A program made the position numbers and the translations under genes. Shown here one piece after another: positions 14,810-22,083 of a stretch of 24,812 nt of DNA (within the stretch, counting starts at the first letter, position 1; each line of letters begins with the position of its first letter). Under the pieces are notes generated by a model. That model saw only the letters and a list, made by a program, of their open reading frames with translations, had not been told where the DNA came from and made no database searches. Where the stretch lies: assembly GCA_035571875.1 (NCBI GenBank), contig DATNBR010000033.1, positions 1 through 24,812 on the forward strand, given 5' to 3'. Source of the DNA: Parafrigoribacterium_A sp035571875. Lineage in GTDB: Bacteria; Actinomycetota; Actinomycetes; Actinomycetales; Microbacteriaceae.

Positions 14810-15175
14810 TCAGCGCGTCGACGCTGTCACCCCGTCACGCTGCGGCGCGCCGGCCTCCCAGCGCTGACCGTAACGGACCAGCGGATGCATGGCCGAAACG
14901 AGGTCGCGACCGCGCGCTGTCAGCCCATAGCGCACCGACACGGGTGTAGTCGGCTCGACCGTGCGGTCGATGAGTCCTGCCGACTCGAGTTCCTTGAGAC
15001 GCACGACGAGCATGCGATCGGAGACACCGTCGACAAGGTGTCGGATGTCGCTGAAGCGGCTGACATCACGTGCCAGCGCCAGCAGAATGGCGCTGCTCCA
15101 GCGTCTGCCCACCATTTCCAGGGTGCCGCTGACCCTCCGGCATTCCTCGTCGTCGATTGACGTCCAGTCCGACAT
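14810..15175 (-). CDS. HxlR-family winged-helix transcriptional regulator
   Basis: The 121-residue protein has the HxlR signature: CRRVSGTLEMVGRRWSSAILLAL, then DVSRFSDIRHLVDGVSDRMLVVRLKELE as the recognition region, and a wing YGLTARGRDLVSAM. It lacks the usual Cys near the N-terminal helix other than Cys12, which could be a redox sensor as in YodB/HypR; that is inference. GGAGG about seven bases before the ATG sets the start. It is divergent from the flavoenzyme fusion with a palindrome between, so it most likely represses that gene and itself. Confidence 0.9.
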   Translation of the reverse strand: MSDWTSIDDEECRRVSGTLEMVGRRWSSAILLALARDVSRFSDIRHLVDGVSDRMLVVRLKELESAGLIDRTVEPTTPVSVRYGLTARGRDLVSAMHPLVRYGQRWEAGAPQRDGVTASTR

Positions 15176-15198
15176 GAGATGGCCTCCACTTATCTGAA

Positions 15199-15211
15199 GT
15201 AAGCAGCTTAC
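15199..15211. promoter_or_regulatory. Probable HxlR operator, GTAAGC-A-GCTTAC
   Basis: A perfect 6-bp-armed palindrome with a one-base centre lies 23 bp upstream of the regulator's start codon and 43 bp upstream of the fusion gene, next to its -35 box. HxlR dimers bind palindromes of about this size. Confidence 0.5.
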
Positions 15212-15218
15212 CACGTGC

Positions 15219-15247
15219 TTGCACCCCGCGCAGGGTGGTCCGAGACT
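15219..15247 (+). promoter_or_regulatory. Promoter of the LLM-FAD oxidase fusion, TTGCAC-N17-GAGACT
   Basis: A good -35 (15219-15224), an optimal 17-base spacer and a fair -10 (15242-15247) are followed by six bases and the ATG at 15254, implying a leaderless transcript. The operator-like palindrome ends eight bases upstream of the -35. Confidence 0.5.
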
Positions 15248-15253
15248 GTGTTC

Positions 15254-17521
15254 ATGCCTGATTATGGTCATCCCCTGAAGTTCGGGACCTTCCTCTCCCC
15301 CGTCAACAAGCCCGTCGAGCAGCCCGTGCACCTGGCCGAGCTCTCTGAGCGCCTCGGATTCGATCTCGTGACGTTCCAGGATCATCCGTATCAGCCGTCG
15401 TTCCATGACACCTGGACGCTCCTGACCTGGGTCGCCGCGCGCACGAACCGCATCACCCTGTCGGGCAATGTGCTCAACTTGCCCCTGCGGCCGCCCGCCG
15501 TGCTGGCGAGGGCCGCGGCAAGCCTCGACCTGCTCTCCGAGGGCAGGTTTTCGCTCGGTCTCGGGGCCGGAGGCTTCTGGGACGCGATCGAGGCGATGGG
15601 CGGTCGCAGGCTGACCCCCGGCCAGGGGGTCGATGCGCTCAGCCAGGCGATCGACATCATCCGTGGAATCTGGGATCCGGGTCAGCGCGGGCCGCTGCGC
15701 GCCGGCGGCGAATGGCACCGGGTGGACGGAGCCAAGCCCGGCCCCGCGCCAGCGCACGAGATTCCGCTCTGGATCGGAGCCTACAAACCGCGGATGCTGC
15801 GCCTCGTCGGTCGCAAGGCCGACGGCTGGCTGCCCAGCCTCGCGTACCTGCAGGACGGCGGCCTCACATCCGGCAATCAGGTCATCGACGAGGCGGCGGA
15901 GGCCGCCGGGCGAGACCCGCGCGAGATCACCCGACTCCTGAACGTGCCGCCGAATGTGCCAGCCGAGGAACTCGCGCGCCTTGCACTCGAGGACGGCGTG
16001 AGCACGTTCATCATCGCGAGCGACGACCCTCGAATGCTCGAACAGTTCGCAGGCGACGTAATGCCCGCCGTGCGCGAGAGCGTGGCGGCGGCGCGTGACG
16101 CTCGCGGCATCGCCGTGGGCACTCGCGTTCGGAACAGTGCCGCGCTGGCGCTGCGCGCATCCGGGATCGACTACGACGGCATCCCGACCTCGCTAACCGG
16201 CTCCGCGGTCGAACCCGGCGACGCGGCCTACGCGCGCTACCGCTCGACGTACCTGAGGGAGGGCGCACCCGGACTCGTCCTGCGCGCCTCGACCGTTGAT
16301 GAGGTGCGCGATGCGGTGACCTTCGCCGCCCGCCATCGCGACGTGCCACTCGGAATCCTGAGCGCGGGGCATGGCATCTCCGGCCACTCGATAAACCGGG
16401 GCGGTCTGGTCATCGATGTGAGCGCACTGTCCCAGGTGGAGGTGCTCGACGCCGAGAGTGGACACGTGCGAGTGGGACCTGGCGCGCGATGGGCGGATGT
16501 CGCCCAGACCCTCGCGCCATACGGCCTCGCGATCTCGAGTGGAGACTACGGCGGGGTCGGCGTGGGCGGCCTTGCGACAGCGGGTGGGGTCGGTTGGCTC
16601 GCGCGCGAGCACGGGCTGACCATCGACCACCTCCGCGCCGTGGATGTCGTGCTCGCCGACGGCACGCTCGCCCACACCAGTGAGACCGAAAACCCCGACC
16701 TCTACTGGGCTATGCGCGGTGCCGGCGCCAACTTCGGCGTGGCGGTGTCGTTCGACTTCACCGCGGTGAGAGTGGGCGAGGTCGGGTTCGCGCAGTTAGC
16801 GTTCGACGCGAGCGATACCGCGAACTTCCTGCAGGGTTGGGGGCGGTTCATCGAGTCGTCCGATCGCTCGGTCACCGGGCAGGTCATCCTCGGCGCGCAG
16901 AGCGGCGGACGGGTCACGGCGCAGGCCATGCTCGTCGTCGACAGCAGCGATCCCGACGAGATCATCGCACGCCTGCGGCCGCTCGAGCAGCTCGCTCCGC
17001 TGGTCGACCAGACAGTCTCCCTCGCGCGCTATGAGCAGATCATCGGGGTCTTCGATTCCGATCACCCACAGCGCGGTCGAGGAGAACCGCTCTCCCGCTC
17101 GGGACTGATCAACCACATCACCCCCGAATTCGCCGAGGCGGTGAGCGATCTCCTCGATACCGGAGCGACGCACTTCTTCCAGCTTCGCGCAGTGGGTGGC
17201 GCGGTCGCCGACGTGCCAGCCGACGCGACAGCCTACGGATGGCGGAACGCGAACTTCTCCGTGGTGGCACTCGGTTCACGCGCCACCGGTCTGAACGAGC
17301 GCTGGGTCTCACTTCTCCCCCACTTCGACGGCCTCTATCTCAGCTTCGAGGCCTCAGCGGCCGCCCCGCCCATCGACCTCGCGTTTCCGCCGCGGCACCT
17401 CGAACGGCTGCGCGAGCTCAAGCGGCGCTACGACCCCACGGGGCTGTTCCGCGACAACTTCTTCATCGCTCCGCTCGCAGACGATGCCGAGGAATCGGAA
17501 CCCACCGAGCTGAGCGCCTGA
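15254..17521 (+). CDS. Two-domain flavoenzyme: luciferase-like monooxygenase fused to FAD-linked oxidase (BBE type)
   Basis: The 755-residue protein joins two complete enzymes. Residues 1 to about 295 form a luciferase-like (LLM) TIM barrel using FMN or F420: KFGTFLSPVNKP, LAELSERLGFDLVTFQDHP, ASLDLLSEGRFSLGLGAGG, IPLWIGAYKPRML. Residues about 335-755 form a PCMH/berberine-bridge FAD oxidase: GLVLRASTVDEVRDAVTFA, SAGHGISGHS with the FAD-linking His373, VGVGGLATAGGVGWL, and C-terminal RYDPTGLFRDNFFI. The Cys that gives a second FAD bond in true BBE enzymes is missing (GDYGGVGVGG). The ATG at 15254 is chosen from the promoter spacing and because MPDYGHPLKFG opens the barrel. The substrate is unknown. 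Confidence 0.92.
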   Translation: MPDYGHPLKFGTFLSPVNKPVEQPVHLAELSERLGFDLVTFQDHPYQPSFHDTWTLLTWVAARTNRITLSGNVLNLPLRPPAVLARAAASLDLLSEGRFSLGLGAGGFWDAIEAMGGRRLTPGQGVDALSQAIDIIRGIWDPGQRGPLRAGGEWHRVDGAKPGPAPAHEIPLWIGAYKPRMLRLVGRKADGWLPSLAYLQDGGLTSGNQVIDEAAEAAGRDPREITRLLNVPPNVPAEELARLALEDGVSTFIIASDDPRMLEQFAGDVMPAVRESVAAARDARGIAVGTRVRNSAALALRASGIDYDGIPTSLTGSAVEPGDAAYARYRSTYLREGAPGLVLRASTVDEVRDAVTFAARHRDVPLGILSAGHGISGHSINRGGLVIDVSALSQVEVLDAESGHVRVGPGARWADVAQTLAPYGLAISSGDYGGVGVGGLATAGGVGWLAREHGLTIDHLRAVDVVLADGTLAHTSETENPDLYWAMRGAGANFGVAVSFDFTAVRVGEVGFAQLAFDASDTANFLQGWGRFIESSDRSVTGQVILGAQSGGRVTAQAMLVVDSSDPDEIIARLRPLEQLAPLVDQTVSLARYEQIIGVFDSDHPQRGRGEPLSRSGLINHITPEFAEAVSDLLDTGATHFFQLRAVGGAVADVPADATAYGWRNANFSVVALGSRATGLNERWVSLLPHFDGLYLSFEASAAAPPIDLAFPPRHLERLRELKRRYDPTGLFRDNFFIAPLADDAEESEPTELSA

Positions 17522-17551
17522 CCACGCCGGCATTCGGATGCGCGGCCGACC

Positions 17552-17627
17552 TGGTGCCCCCGGCAGGATTCGAACCTGCGACCAAGAGATTAGAAGGCTC
17601 CTGCTCTATCCCCTGAGCTACGGAGGC
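17552..17627 (-). tRNA. tRNA-Arg (anticodon UCU)
   Basis: The minus strand folds as a 76-base tRNA: acceptor GCCTCCG/CGGGGGC, D arm GCTC/GAGC, T arm GCAGG-TTCGAAT-CCTGC, discriminator A and an encoded CCA (17554-17552). The anticodon loop CTTCTAA gives UCU, reading AGA and AGG. The anticodon stem GGAGC/TCTCT is weak: 27-43 is G-U and 31-39 is a C-U mismatch. A TATCCT -10-like box is at 17648-17643. It lies alone between convergent neighbours' ends. Confidence 0.93.
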
Positions 17628-17669
17628 GGGGAAGCGGTTAAGGATACCGCAGGGCCTTGAGGAGACCGC

Positions 17670-17930
17670 TCAGACCGCCTTGGCGAATGCCGTCAAGACC
17701 TGGTTGACGGTGGGCACTCCCTCGGCGCGGAAGACCTCGTCACCGTCGTCTGTGCACACGATCACGGTGGGCGTCGAACGGATGCCGGCGCGCTCGGCTT
17801 CCTTCGCGTCCCGCACGATATCCAGTTCAGCTATCTTCGCGGCGGGCACGAGCCTCGCGGCCTCGGCGAGCGCGGCGCGCGTGATCATGCACGGTTCACA
17901 GAATGCCGACGCGAAGAAGATTGCTTGCAC
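17670..17930 (-). CDS. Thioredoxin-like protein with CEPC active site
   Basis: The 86-residue minimal thioredoxin fold has the redox motif C-E-P-C at residues 11-14 (FCEPCMITRAAL), the cis-proline loop in IRSTPTVIVCTDDG, and a final helix. It lacks the first strand and helix of classical thioredoxin, which places it with glutaredoxin-sized thioredoxin-family proteins. It should reduce or exchange disulfides in the cytoplasm; no signal peptide is present. An extra Cys lies in VIVCTDD. The GTG start at 17930 is preceded by GGAG. It sits 35 bp downstream of the 92-residue unknown on the same strand. Confidence 0.88.
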   Translation of the reverse strand: MQAIFFASAFCEPCMITRAALAEAARLVPAAKIAELDIVRDAKEAERAGIRSTPTVIVCTDDGDEVFRAEGVPTVNQVLTAFAKAV

Positions 17931-17965
17931 GCTGGCTCCAACCCCGCGGGCGCGCGGAGGATTCC

Positions 17966-18244
17966 CTACTGCCTGCCGCCGCGGTCTTCCGGGTCCTCGA
18001 CCGGCTCGCTGTCCGCGGCATCGAAGGTGTATGTCACCTGGTACTGCCCGCCGATTTCGCGCCAGTCGCCCGCGTTGTAGTCGATCAGCGTCTCTTTGCC
18101 GTCGACGGCGGTGATCACGGTGATCTCGCTGTCCCAGCTGCCATCCGTGCTGATGCGGGTGTCGGTACGGCCGTCATTCGGACCGCCCTTGTAGAGCACG
18201 ATGTACTCGTCGCCGCGGGTAAGGGTGGGGGTTTCGTCGCTCAT
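17966..18244 (-). CDS. Small acidic conserved hypothetical protein, 92 residues
   Basis: The protein begins MSDETPTLTRGDEYIVLYKGGPNDG and continues as a strand-rich small domain (RISTDGSWDSEITVITAVDGKETLIDY, YQVTYTFDAAD) with an acidic tail. It has no membrane segment and I do not recognise a function. The same-strand thioredoxin-like gene follows after 35 bp, so they may be cotranscribed. GAGAAT ends six bases before the ATG and GAGA is also close, so either leaderless or weak ribosome-site initiation is possible. It is divergent from marR. Confidence 0.75.
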   Translation of the reverse strand: MSDETPTLTRGDEYIVLYKGGPNDGRTDTRISTDGSWDSEITVITAVDGKETLIDYNAGDWREIGGQYQVTYTFDAADSEPVEDPEDRGGRQ

Positions 18245-18300
18245 GGTCTCATTCTCGCATTGGATGTCGAGAAGACGCCGACACTGGAAACATAACCTAG

Positions 18301-18322
18301 CTATATAGATGGGTTATATAGT
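18301..18322 (+). promoter_or_regulatory. MarR operator overlapping the -10 box of marR
   Basis: CTATATA-N7-TATATAG (18301-18321) is a perfect inverted repeat of MarR operator size. The -10 box TATAGT (18317-18322) lies in its right arm and is followed by six bases and the marR ATG. A bound repressor would cover the promoter, and the message would be leaderless. Confidence 0.6.
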
Positions 18323-18328
18323 TAAGCA

Positions 18329-18763
18329 ATGGCGAACGTCACCACCCTCATCCACGAGGTCATCGTAGCGGCGCATCGGCTCACCAGAATCGCGGCCCAG
18401 TCCACCGGCAGCACAACGCCCGCGGCCGTGTGGAGCACGCTCTCGATCCTGAGCACGGATGGCCCCCTCCGCATAGGCGATCTGGCCAGGGCGGGGCGCG
18501 TCAGCCAGCCGAGCATGACGAAGCTGCTGCACCAGCTCGTCGAAGACGAACTCGTGTATCGCATCGCAGACGTCGACGATTCGCGCGCCTGGCTCATCGA
18601 CATCGGCCCCAAGGGAACCGCGGCACTCGAAGCCTGGCGCGTGCGCCTCGGCGAGGAACTCGGCCCGCTCTTCGCCGACCTCACGCCGCAGGAGACCAGG
18701 ACCCTGCAGGACGCGGCGCGCATCCTCACCACTCGTACCAAGACAAACAGGAAGGTGGCCTGA
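18329..18763 (+). CDS. MarR-family transcriptional regulator
   Basis: The 144-residue winged-helix repressor has the MarR order of helices: TTPAAVWSTLSILSTDGPLRIGDLARAG, recognition helix SQPSMTKLLHQLVEDELVYR, wing ADVDDSRAWLIDIGPKGTAAL, and a C-terminal dimerisation helix. It overlaps the MFS transporter by one base and sits behind a palindrome that covers its own -10 box. It is thus probably an autorepressor controlling export of the compound that inactivates it. No Cys is present, so ligand binding rather than oxidation is the likely signal. Confidence 0.92.
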   Translation: MANVTTLIHEVIVAAHRLTRIAAQSTGSTTPAAVWSTLSILSTDGPLRIGDLARAGRVSQPSMTKLLHQLVEDELVYRIADVDDSRAWLIDIGPKGTAALEAWRVRLGEELGPLFADLTPQETRTLQDAARILTTRTKTNRKVA

Positions 18764-19998
18764 TGGCCAAGCAAGGCACCGAATCGACCGGGAGCATCCT
18801 CAAACAGCCCAAACAGGTGTGGGCCGTAGGCTTCGCCTGCGTCATCGCGTTCATGGGTATCGGCCTCGTCGACCCGATCCTGCCCGCGATCGCGGACAAG
18901 CTCGACGCCACTCCCACGGAGACAGAACTGCTGTTCACGAGCTACCTTCTCATCACGGGGCTCGCCATGCTCTTCACGAGCTGGATCTCCAGCCGCATCG
19001 GCGCCAAGCGCACGCTCATGATCGGGCTCGCGCTCATCGTGATCTTCGCCTTCGCAGCTGCCCTCAGCGGCAATGTCGAGATGATCATCGGCTTCAGGGC
19101 GGGCTGGGGACTCGGCAATGCGCTGTTCATCTCCACCGCGCTCGCGACGATCGTGGGTGCCGCGAGCGGCGGCACCTCATCCGCGATCATCCTGTACGAG
19201 GCGGCGCTGGGTCTCGGCATCGCGATCGGGCCACTCCTCGGCGGACTGCTCGGAAGCATCAGTTGGCGCGGACCGTTCTTCGGCACCGCGATCCTCATGG
19301 CTATAGGTTTCATCGCGATCGTCGTGCTGCTGGGCAAAGACGACGCGGCAGAGCGCATTCCCGTGAAGTTCTCGGCGCCGTTCCGAGCACTCGGCAACCC
19401 CGCGCTCGCAGTGCTCGCCGCCGCGGCCCTGTTCTACAACATCGGCTTCTTCGTACTGCTGGCCTACACGCCGTTCCCGCTGCACATGAACGCGATCGGC
19501 CTGGGCCTCACCTTCTTCGGATGGGGCGTCGCCGTCGCGGTCACCTCGGTCTGGGTCGCTCCCCTTCTCACCGCGGCGATGAAGCGCACGACCGTGCTGG
19601 CTGTCGTCCTTCCGCTCCTCGCTCTCGACCTGGTCGCCGCGGGGGTGTTCATCAGTTCGCAGCTCGGACTCGTGATCGCGGTGATCGTGGGCGGCCTGCT
19701 GCTCGGTGTTCTCAACACCGTGCTCACGGAGTCTGTCATGGAGGCAACGGACCTGCCGCGCTCGGTAGCGTCATCCGCTTATTCGGCCGTGCGGTTCCTG
19801 GGCGGTGCCGCTGCGCCGCCGCTCGCCGCGGAGCTCGCGAAGATCTTCCTGCCCGACACGCCGTACTACTTTGCGGCAGGGTCGGTGCTTGTCGCGATGA
19901 TCATCGTGCTCTGCGGCGTGAAGCTGCTGTCGCGAGTCAACGGCGGTGCGGAGCCCGCGCTCGTCGAGGCTGAGGCGATCGGTGTCGGCGATGCGTGA
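18763..19998 (+). CDS. MFS transporter, probable drug/toxicant exporter
   Basis: The 411-residue protein has about twelve transmembrane helices. It shows the MFS signature loop (SSRIGAKRTLMIGLALIV, a motif A variant) between helices 2 and 3, and the exporter-type motif C region ALGLGIAIGPLLGGLL in helix 5. The start codon shares the last base of marR's stop (TGATG), with an AAGG ribosome site in the end of marR. Coupling to a MarR repressor and motif C point to proton-driven efflux of a small toxic compound; the substrate cannot be read from the sequence. Confidence 0.9.
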   Translation: MAKQGTESTGSILKQPKQVWAVGFACVIAFMGIGLVDPILPAIADKLDATPTETELLFTSYLLITGLAMLFTSWISSRIGAKRTLMIGLALIVIFAFAAALSGNVEMIIGFRAGWGLGNALFISTALATIVGAASGGTSSAIILYEAALGLGIAIGPLLGGLLGSISWRGPFFGTAILMAIGFIAIVVLLGKDDAAERIPVKFSAPFRALGNPALAVLAAAALFYNIGFFVLLAYTPFPLHMNAIGLGLTFFGWGVAVAVTSVWVAPLLTAAMKRTTVLAVVLPLLALDLVAAGVFISSQLGLVIAVIVGGLLLGVLNTVLTESVMEATDLPRSVASSAYSAVRFLGGAAAPPLAAELAKIFLPDTPYYFAAGSVLVAMIIVLCGVKLLSRVNGGAEPALVEAEAIGVGDA

Positions 19999-20035
19999 CG
20001 ACACGCGCCCGCACGGCGGCGTCGCGGCCCGGCGA

Positions 20036-20041
20036 TAGGAT
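20036..20041 (+). promoter_or_regulatory. -10 box TAGGAT of orn, leaderless arrangement
   Basis: TAGGAT followed by CGAAAA and ATG at 20048; there is no ribosome site in the gap. Confidence 0.5.
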
Positions 20042-20047
20042 CGAAAA

Positions 20048-20668
20048 ATGCCCAACAACACTGATCGTCTCGTCTGGATCGACTGCGAAATGACCGGGCT
20101 CGACGTGGGGATCGACGAACTCGTCGAGGTGGCCGTGGTCATCACCGACTTCGATCTGAACATTCTCGACCCGGGTTTCGACATCGTCATCAAGCCAGGG
20201 CAGGCGGCGATGGACAACATGGGCGACTTCGTGCGTGCGATGCACACGGAGTCGGGCCTGCTCGAGGCGATCCCCGACGGCGTGAGCCTCGCCGAGGCCG
20301 AGACCGCGGTGCTCGACTACATCAAGACGCTCGTGCCCGGCGAACAGCAGGCACCCCTCGCGGGCAACACGATCGGCACCGATCGCACCTTCCTCGCGAA
20401 GTACATGCCACTCGTCGATGGCCACCTGCACTACCGCAGCGTCGATGTCTCGTCGATCAAGGAACTCTCGCGCCGGTGGTTCCCGAGGGTGTACTTCAAC
20501 GCTCCCGCGAAGAACGGCGGACACCGTGCCCTCGCCGACATCCTCGAGTCGATTCGCGAACTCGAGTACTACCGTCGCGCCGTGTTCACCTCAGACCCGG
20601 GCCCCACGACCGAGCAGGTGCAGGCAATCTCGGCCGAGGTCATCGAGGGATTCGCCAAGCACCTGTGA
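20048..20668 (+). CDS. orn: Oligoribonuclease
   Basis: The 206-residue 3'-5' exonuclease of the DEDDh family degrades RNA fragments of two to five nucleotides and pGpG to mononucleotides. The first catalytic pair is in LVWIDCEMTGLD (Asp12, Glu14). Later conserved positions lie in NTIGTDRTFLAKYMP and the end motif GGHRALADILESI with the His and Asp. Length and C-terminal extension are typical. It is followed by tRNA-His, a common neighbourhood in actinobacteria as I recall it. Its leaderless-type start is noted separately. Confidence 0.96.
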   Translation: MPNNTDRLVWIDCEMTGLDVGIDELVEVAVVITDFDLNILDPGFDIVIKPGQAAMDNMGDFVRAMHTESGLLEAIPDGVSLAEAETAVLDYIKTLVPGEQQAPLAGNTIGTDRTFLAKYMPLVDGHLHYRSVDVSSIKELSRRWFPRVYFNAPAKNGGHRALADILESIRELEYYRRAVFTSDPGPTTEQVQAISAEVIEGFAKHL

Positions 20669-20684
20669 CGGACCTCGTGAGAGC

Positions 20685-20714
20685 GTGACAAAAATCGCCC
20701 GCGGGCTGTATTAG
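20685..20714 (+). promoter_or_regulatory. Probable promoter of tRNA-His
   Basis: GTGACA (20685-20690) resembles a -35. The AT-rich TGTATTAG (20707-20714) offers -10 boxes at 16 or 18 bases. TAGACT (20712-20717) is another candidate. The tRNA begins about 30 bases downstream. Confidence 0.45.
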
Positions 20715-20746
20715 ACTCGTCAGGCTGCCTCTTCGAGGCCGGCATG

Positions 20747-20819
20747 GTGGTCGTAGCTCAGTTGGTAGAGCGCTGGCTTGTGGAGCCGGATGTCGCGGGT
20801 TCGAGCCCCGTCGATCACC
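20747..20819 (+). tRNA. tRNA-His (anticodon GUG)
   Basis: The acceptor GTGGTCG/CGATCAC, D arm GCTC/GAGC, anticodon arm CTGGC-TTGTGGA-GCCGG and T arm GCGGG-TTCGAGC-CCCGT are all intact. The anticodon is GTG. The base before the acceptor (20746) is G and pairs with C73 (20819), the extra G-1 that marks tRNA-His. CCA is not encoded, since CCC follows C73. Confidence 0.95.
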
Positions 20820-20839
20820 CCCAGTGAGATACATCCAGA

Positions 20840-20867
20840 ATGGCCCCGCTTCGTGCGGGGCCATTTC
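20840..20867 (+). terminator. Rho-independent terminator after tRNA-His
   Basis: Perfect 10-bp arms ATGGCCCCGC and GCGGGGCCAT enclose the loop TTCGT and are followed by TTCT. It ends tRNA-His transcription 20 bases after the tRNA and insulates clpS. Confidence 0.88.
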
Positions 20868-20913
20868 TCATGCGGTCGCTATCTCGCCGCAGGTCGTGTG
20901 TCAGGCTGGAGTC

Positions 20914-21198
20914 ATGCCCCAGACCCTCGAGCGCACGGAACTGCACGAGCAGACGGTCATCGAGACCCCGTGGGTCACGATCGTCTGGAACGACCCCGTC
21001 AACCTCATGAACTACGTCTCCTACGTGTTTCGCAGCTACTTCGGGTTCTCCCGCGAGGAGGCGGAACGGCGGATGCTGCAGGTGCACAACGAGGGACGCT
21101 CGGTCGTCGCGACGGGCCCGCGCGAGGAGATGGAGCGGCACGTCGAGGCGATGCACGGCTACGGACTGCTCGCCACGGTTGCGAAGGCCGACTCGTGA
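20914..21198 (+). CDS. clpS: ATP-dependent Clp protease adaptor ClpS
   Basis: The 94-residue adaptor delivers N-degron proteins to the Clp unfoldase. Typical features are WVTIVWNDPVNLMNYVSYVF (the Asn-Asp-Pro loop that contacts the N-degron), FGFSREEAERRMLQVHNEGRSVV, and EEMERHVEAMHGYGLLATV. ATG at 20914 with GGAG just upstream is chosen because it matches the family N-terminus; CAGGCT ends six bases ahead, so a leaderless start is also possible. It overlaps the next gene by four bases (GTGA). Confidence 0.95.
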   Translation: MPQTLERTELHEQTVIETPWVTIVWNDPVNLMNYVSYVFRSYFGFSREEAERRMLQVHNEGRSVVATGPREEMERHVEAMHGYGLLATVAKADS

Positions 21199-21704
21199 GG
21201 GGTTTTCGCACCGAGCCGGACGGAACGGTGTCCGCCGAACTTACGATCGACGAGGTCGCGATCCTGCTCGATCTCACCAGCCAGTTCTCCGAACTGCTGC
21301 GCCAGCGACCGGCGGGCGACGAGGCGATCGACCGCCTGCTGCCCGACGCGTATCCGGATGACGCCTCGGCATCCGCAGAATTCAGGCGGTTCACCTCGGA
21401 CGGCCTCGTTGACCGCAAGCTCGCCACCGCCGGCATCCTGCTCGAGTCGATCCGGGTTGCGGTCGCCGAAAGCACAGCGGCGGGAGCGACCGGGGAGCAG
21501 GCCACCGTGCTGCGACTGGACGCCGCCGCCGCGCAGTCCTGGCTCACCGCGATCGGGGACCTGCGCCTGACGATCGCGTCGCGCCTGGGGATCGAGGAGG
21601 ACGGCGACGGCGGCGCTCCAGGCGAGGCGATGACCGAGGTCTACGACTGGCTGGGCTTCGTGCAGGGCTCGCTCGTCGACGCCCTGGACGGCGACCAACC
21701 GTGA
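21195..21704 (+). CDS. DUF2017 family protein
   Basis: The 169-residue acidic, largely helical protein begins VRGFRTEPDGTVSAELTIDEVAILLDLTSQFSELL and ends YDWLGFVQGSLVDALDGDQP. This matches the DUF2017 family encoded next to clpS throughout actinobacteria. No catalytic motif is visible. The GTG start overlaps the clpS stop (GTGA) and its own end overlaps the metallopeptidase start the same way, so the three proteins are made together. A link to the Clp system is inferred only from this gene order. Confidence 0.88.
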   Translation: MRGFRTEPDGTVSAELTIDEVAILLDLTSQFSELLRQRPAGDEAIDRLLPDAYPDDASASAEFRRFTSDGLVDRKLATAGILLESIRVAVAESTAAGATGEQATVLRLDAAAAQSWLTAIGDLRLTIASRLGIEEDGDGGAPGEAMTEVYDWLGFVQGSLVDALDGDQP

Positions 21705-22051
21705 ACGACGTGGATGCCGAGGAGTTCGAGCGCCTGGTGATCGCCGAACTCGACCTCCTGCCCGACGACATGATGGACGGGCTGCAAAACCTGTCGTTCA
21801 CCGTCGAGGACCTTCCGGGCAACGGCGACGAGCACCTGCTCGGCCTCTATCACGGCGTCGCACTCACCGAGCGCGACAACTACGGCTACGGCGAACTGCC
21901 CGACCTGATCACGCTCTACCGGTTGCCCCTGCTGGCCGTGAGCCGCGACCTCGAGGAGCTGCGGCGTGAGATCCATGTGACGCTCGTGCACGAGATCGGC
22001 CACTTCTACGGGCTCGACGACGAGGAGCTGCACAAGCTCGGCTGGGCCTGA
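21701..22051 (+). CDS. Metallopeptidase family protein (zincin-like, HExxH)
   Basis: The 116-residue minimal zincin has the zinc motif HEIGHFYGLDDEEL near the C-terminus, where the two His and the Glu would bind zinc and activate water. Upstream segments ERLVIAELDLLPDDMMDGLQNLSFTVED and YGELPDLITLYRLPL are typical of the PF06262 family, whose substrate is unknown. The GTG start overlaps the DUF2017 stop. It is the last gene of the clpS unit, and the extragenic repeats begin 33 bp after its stop. Confidence 0.9.
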   Translation: MNDVDAEEFERLVIAELDLLPDDMMDGLQNLSFTVEDLPGNGDEHLLGLYHGVALTERDNYGYGELPDLITLYRLPLLAVSRDLEELRREIHVTLVHEIGHFYGLDDEELHKLGWA

Positions 22052-22083
22052 GGCTCACGGCTCCTCGCACCACGCTCCCTCCT

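Noticed and set aside
20778..21194. N-terminal extension of the DUF2017 protein through tRNA-His and clpS
   Set aside because: It overlaps a tRNA, a terminator and clpS; the GTG at 21195 with GTGA overlap is the natural start.
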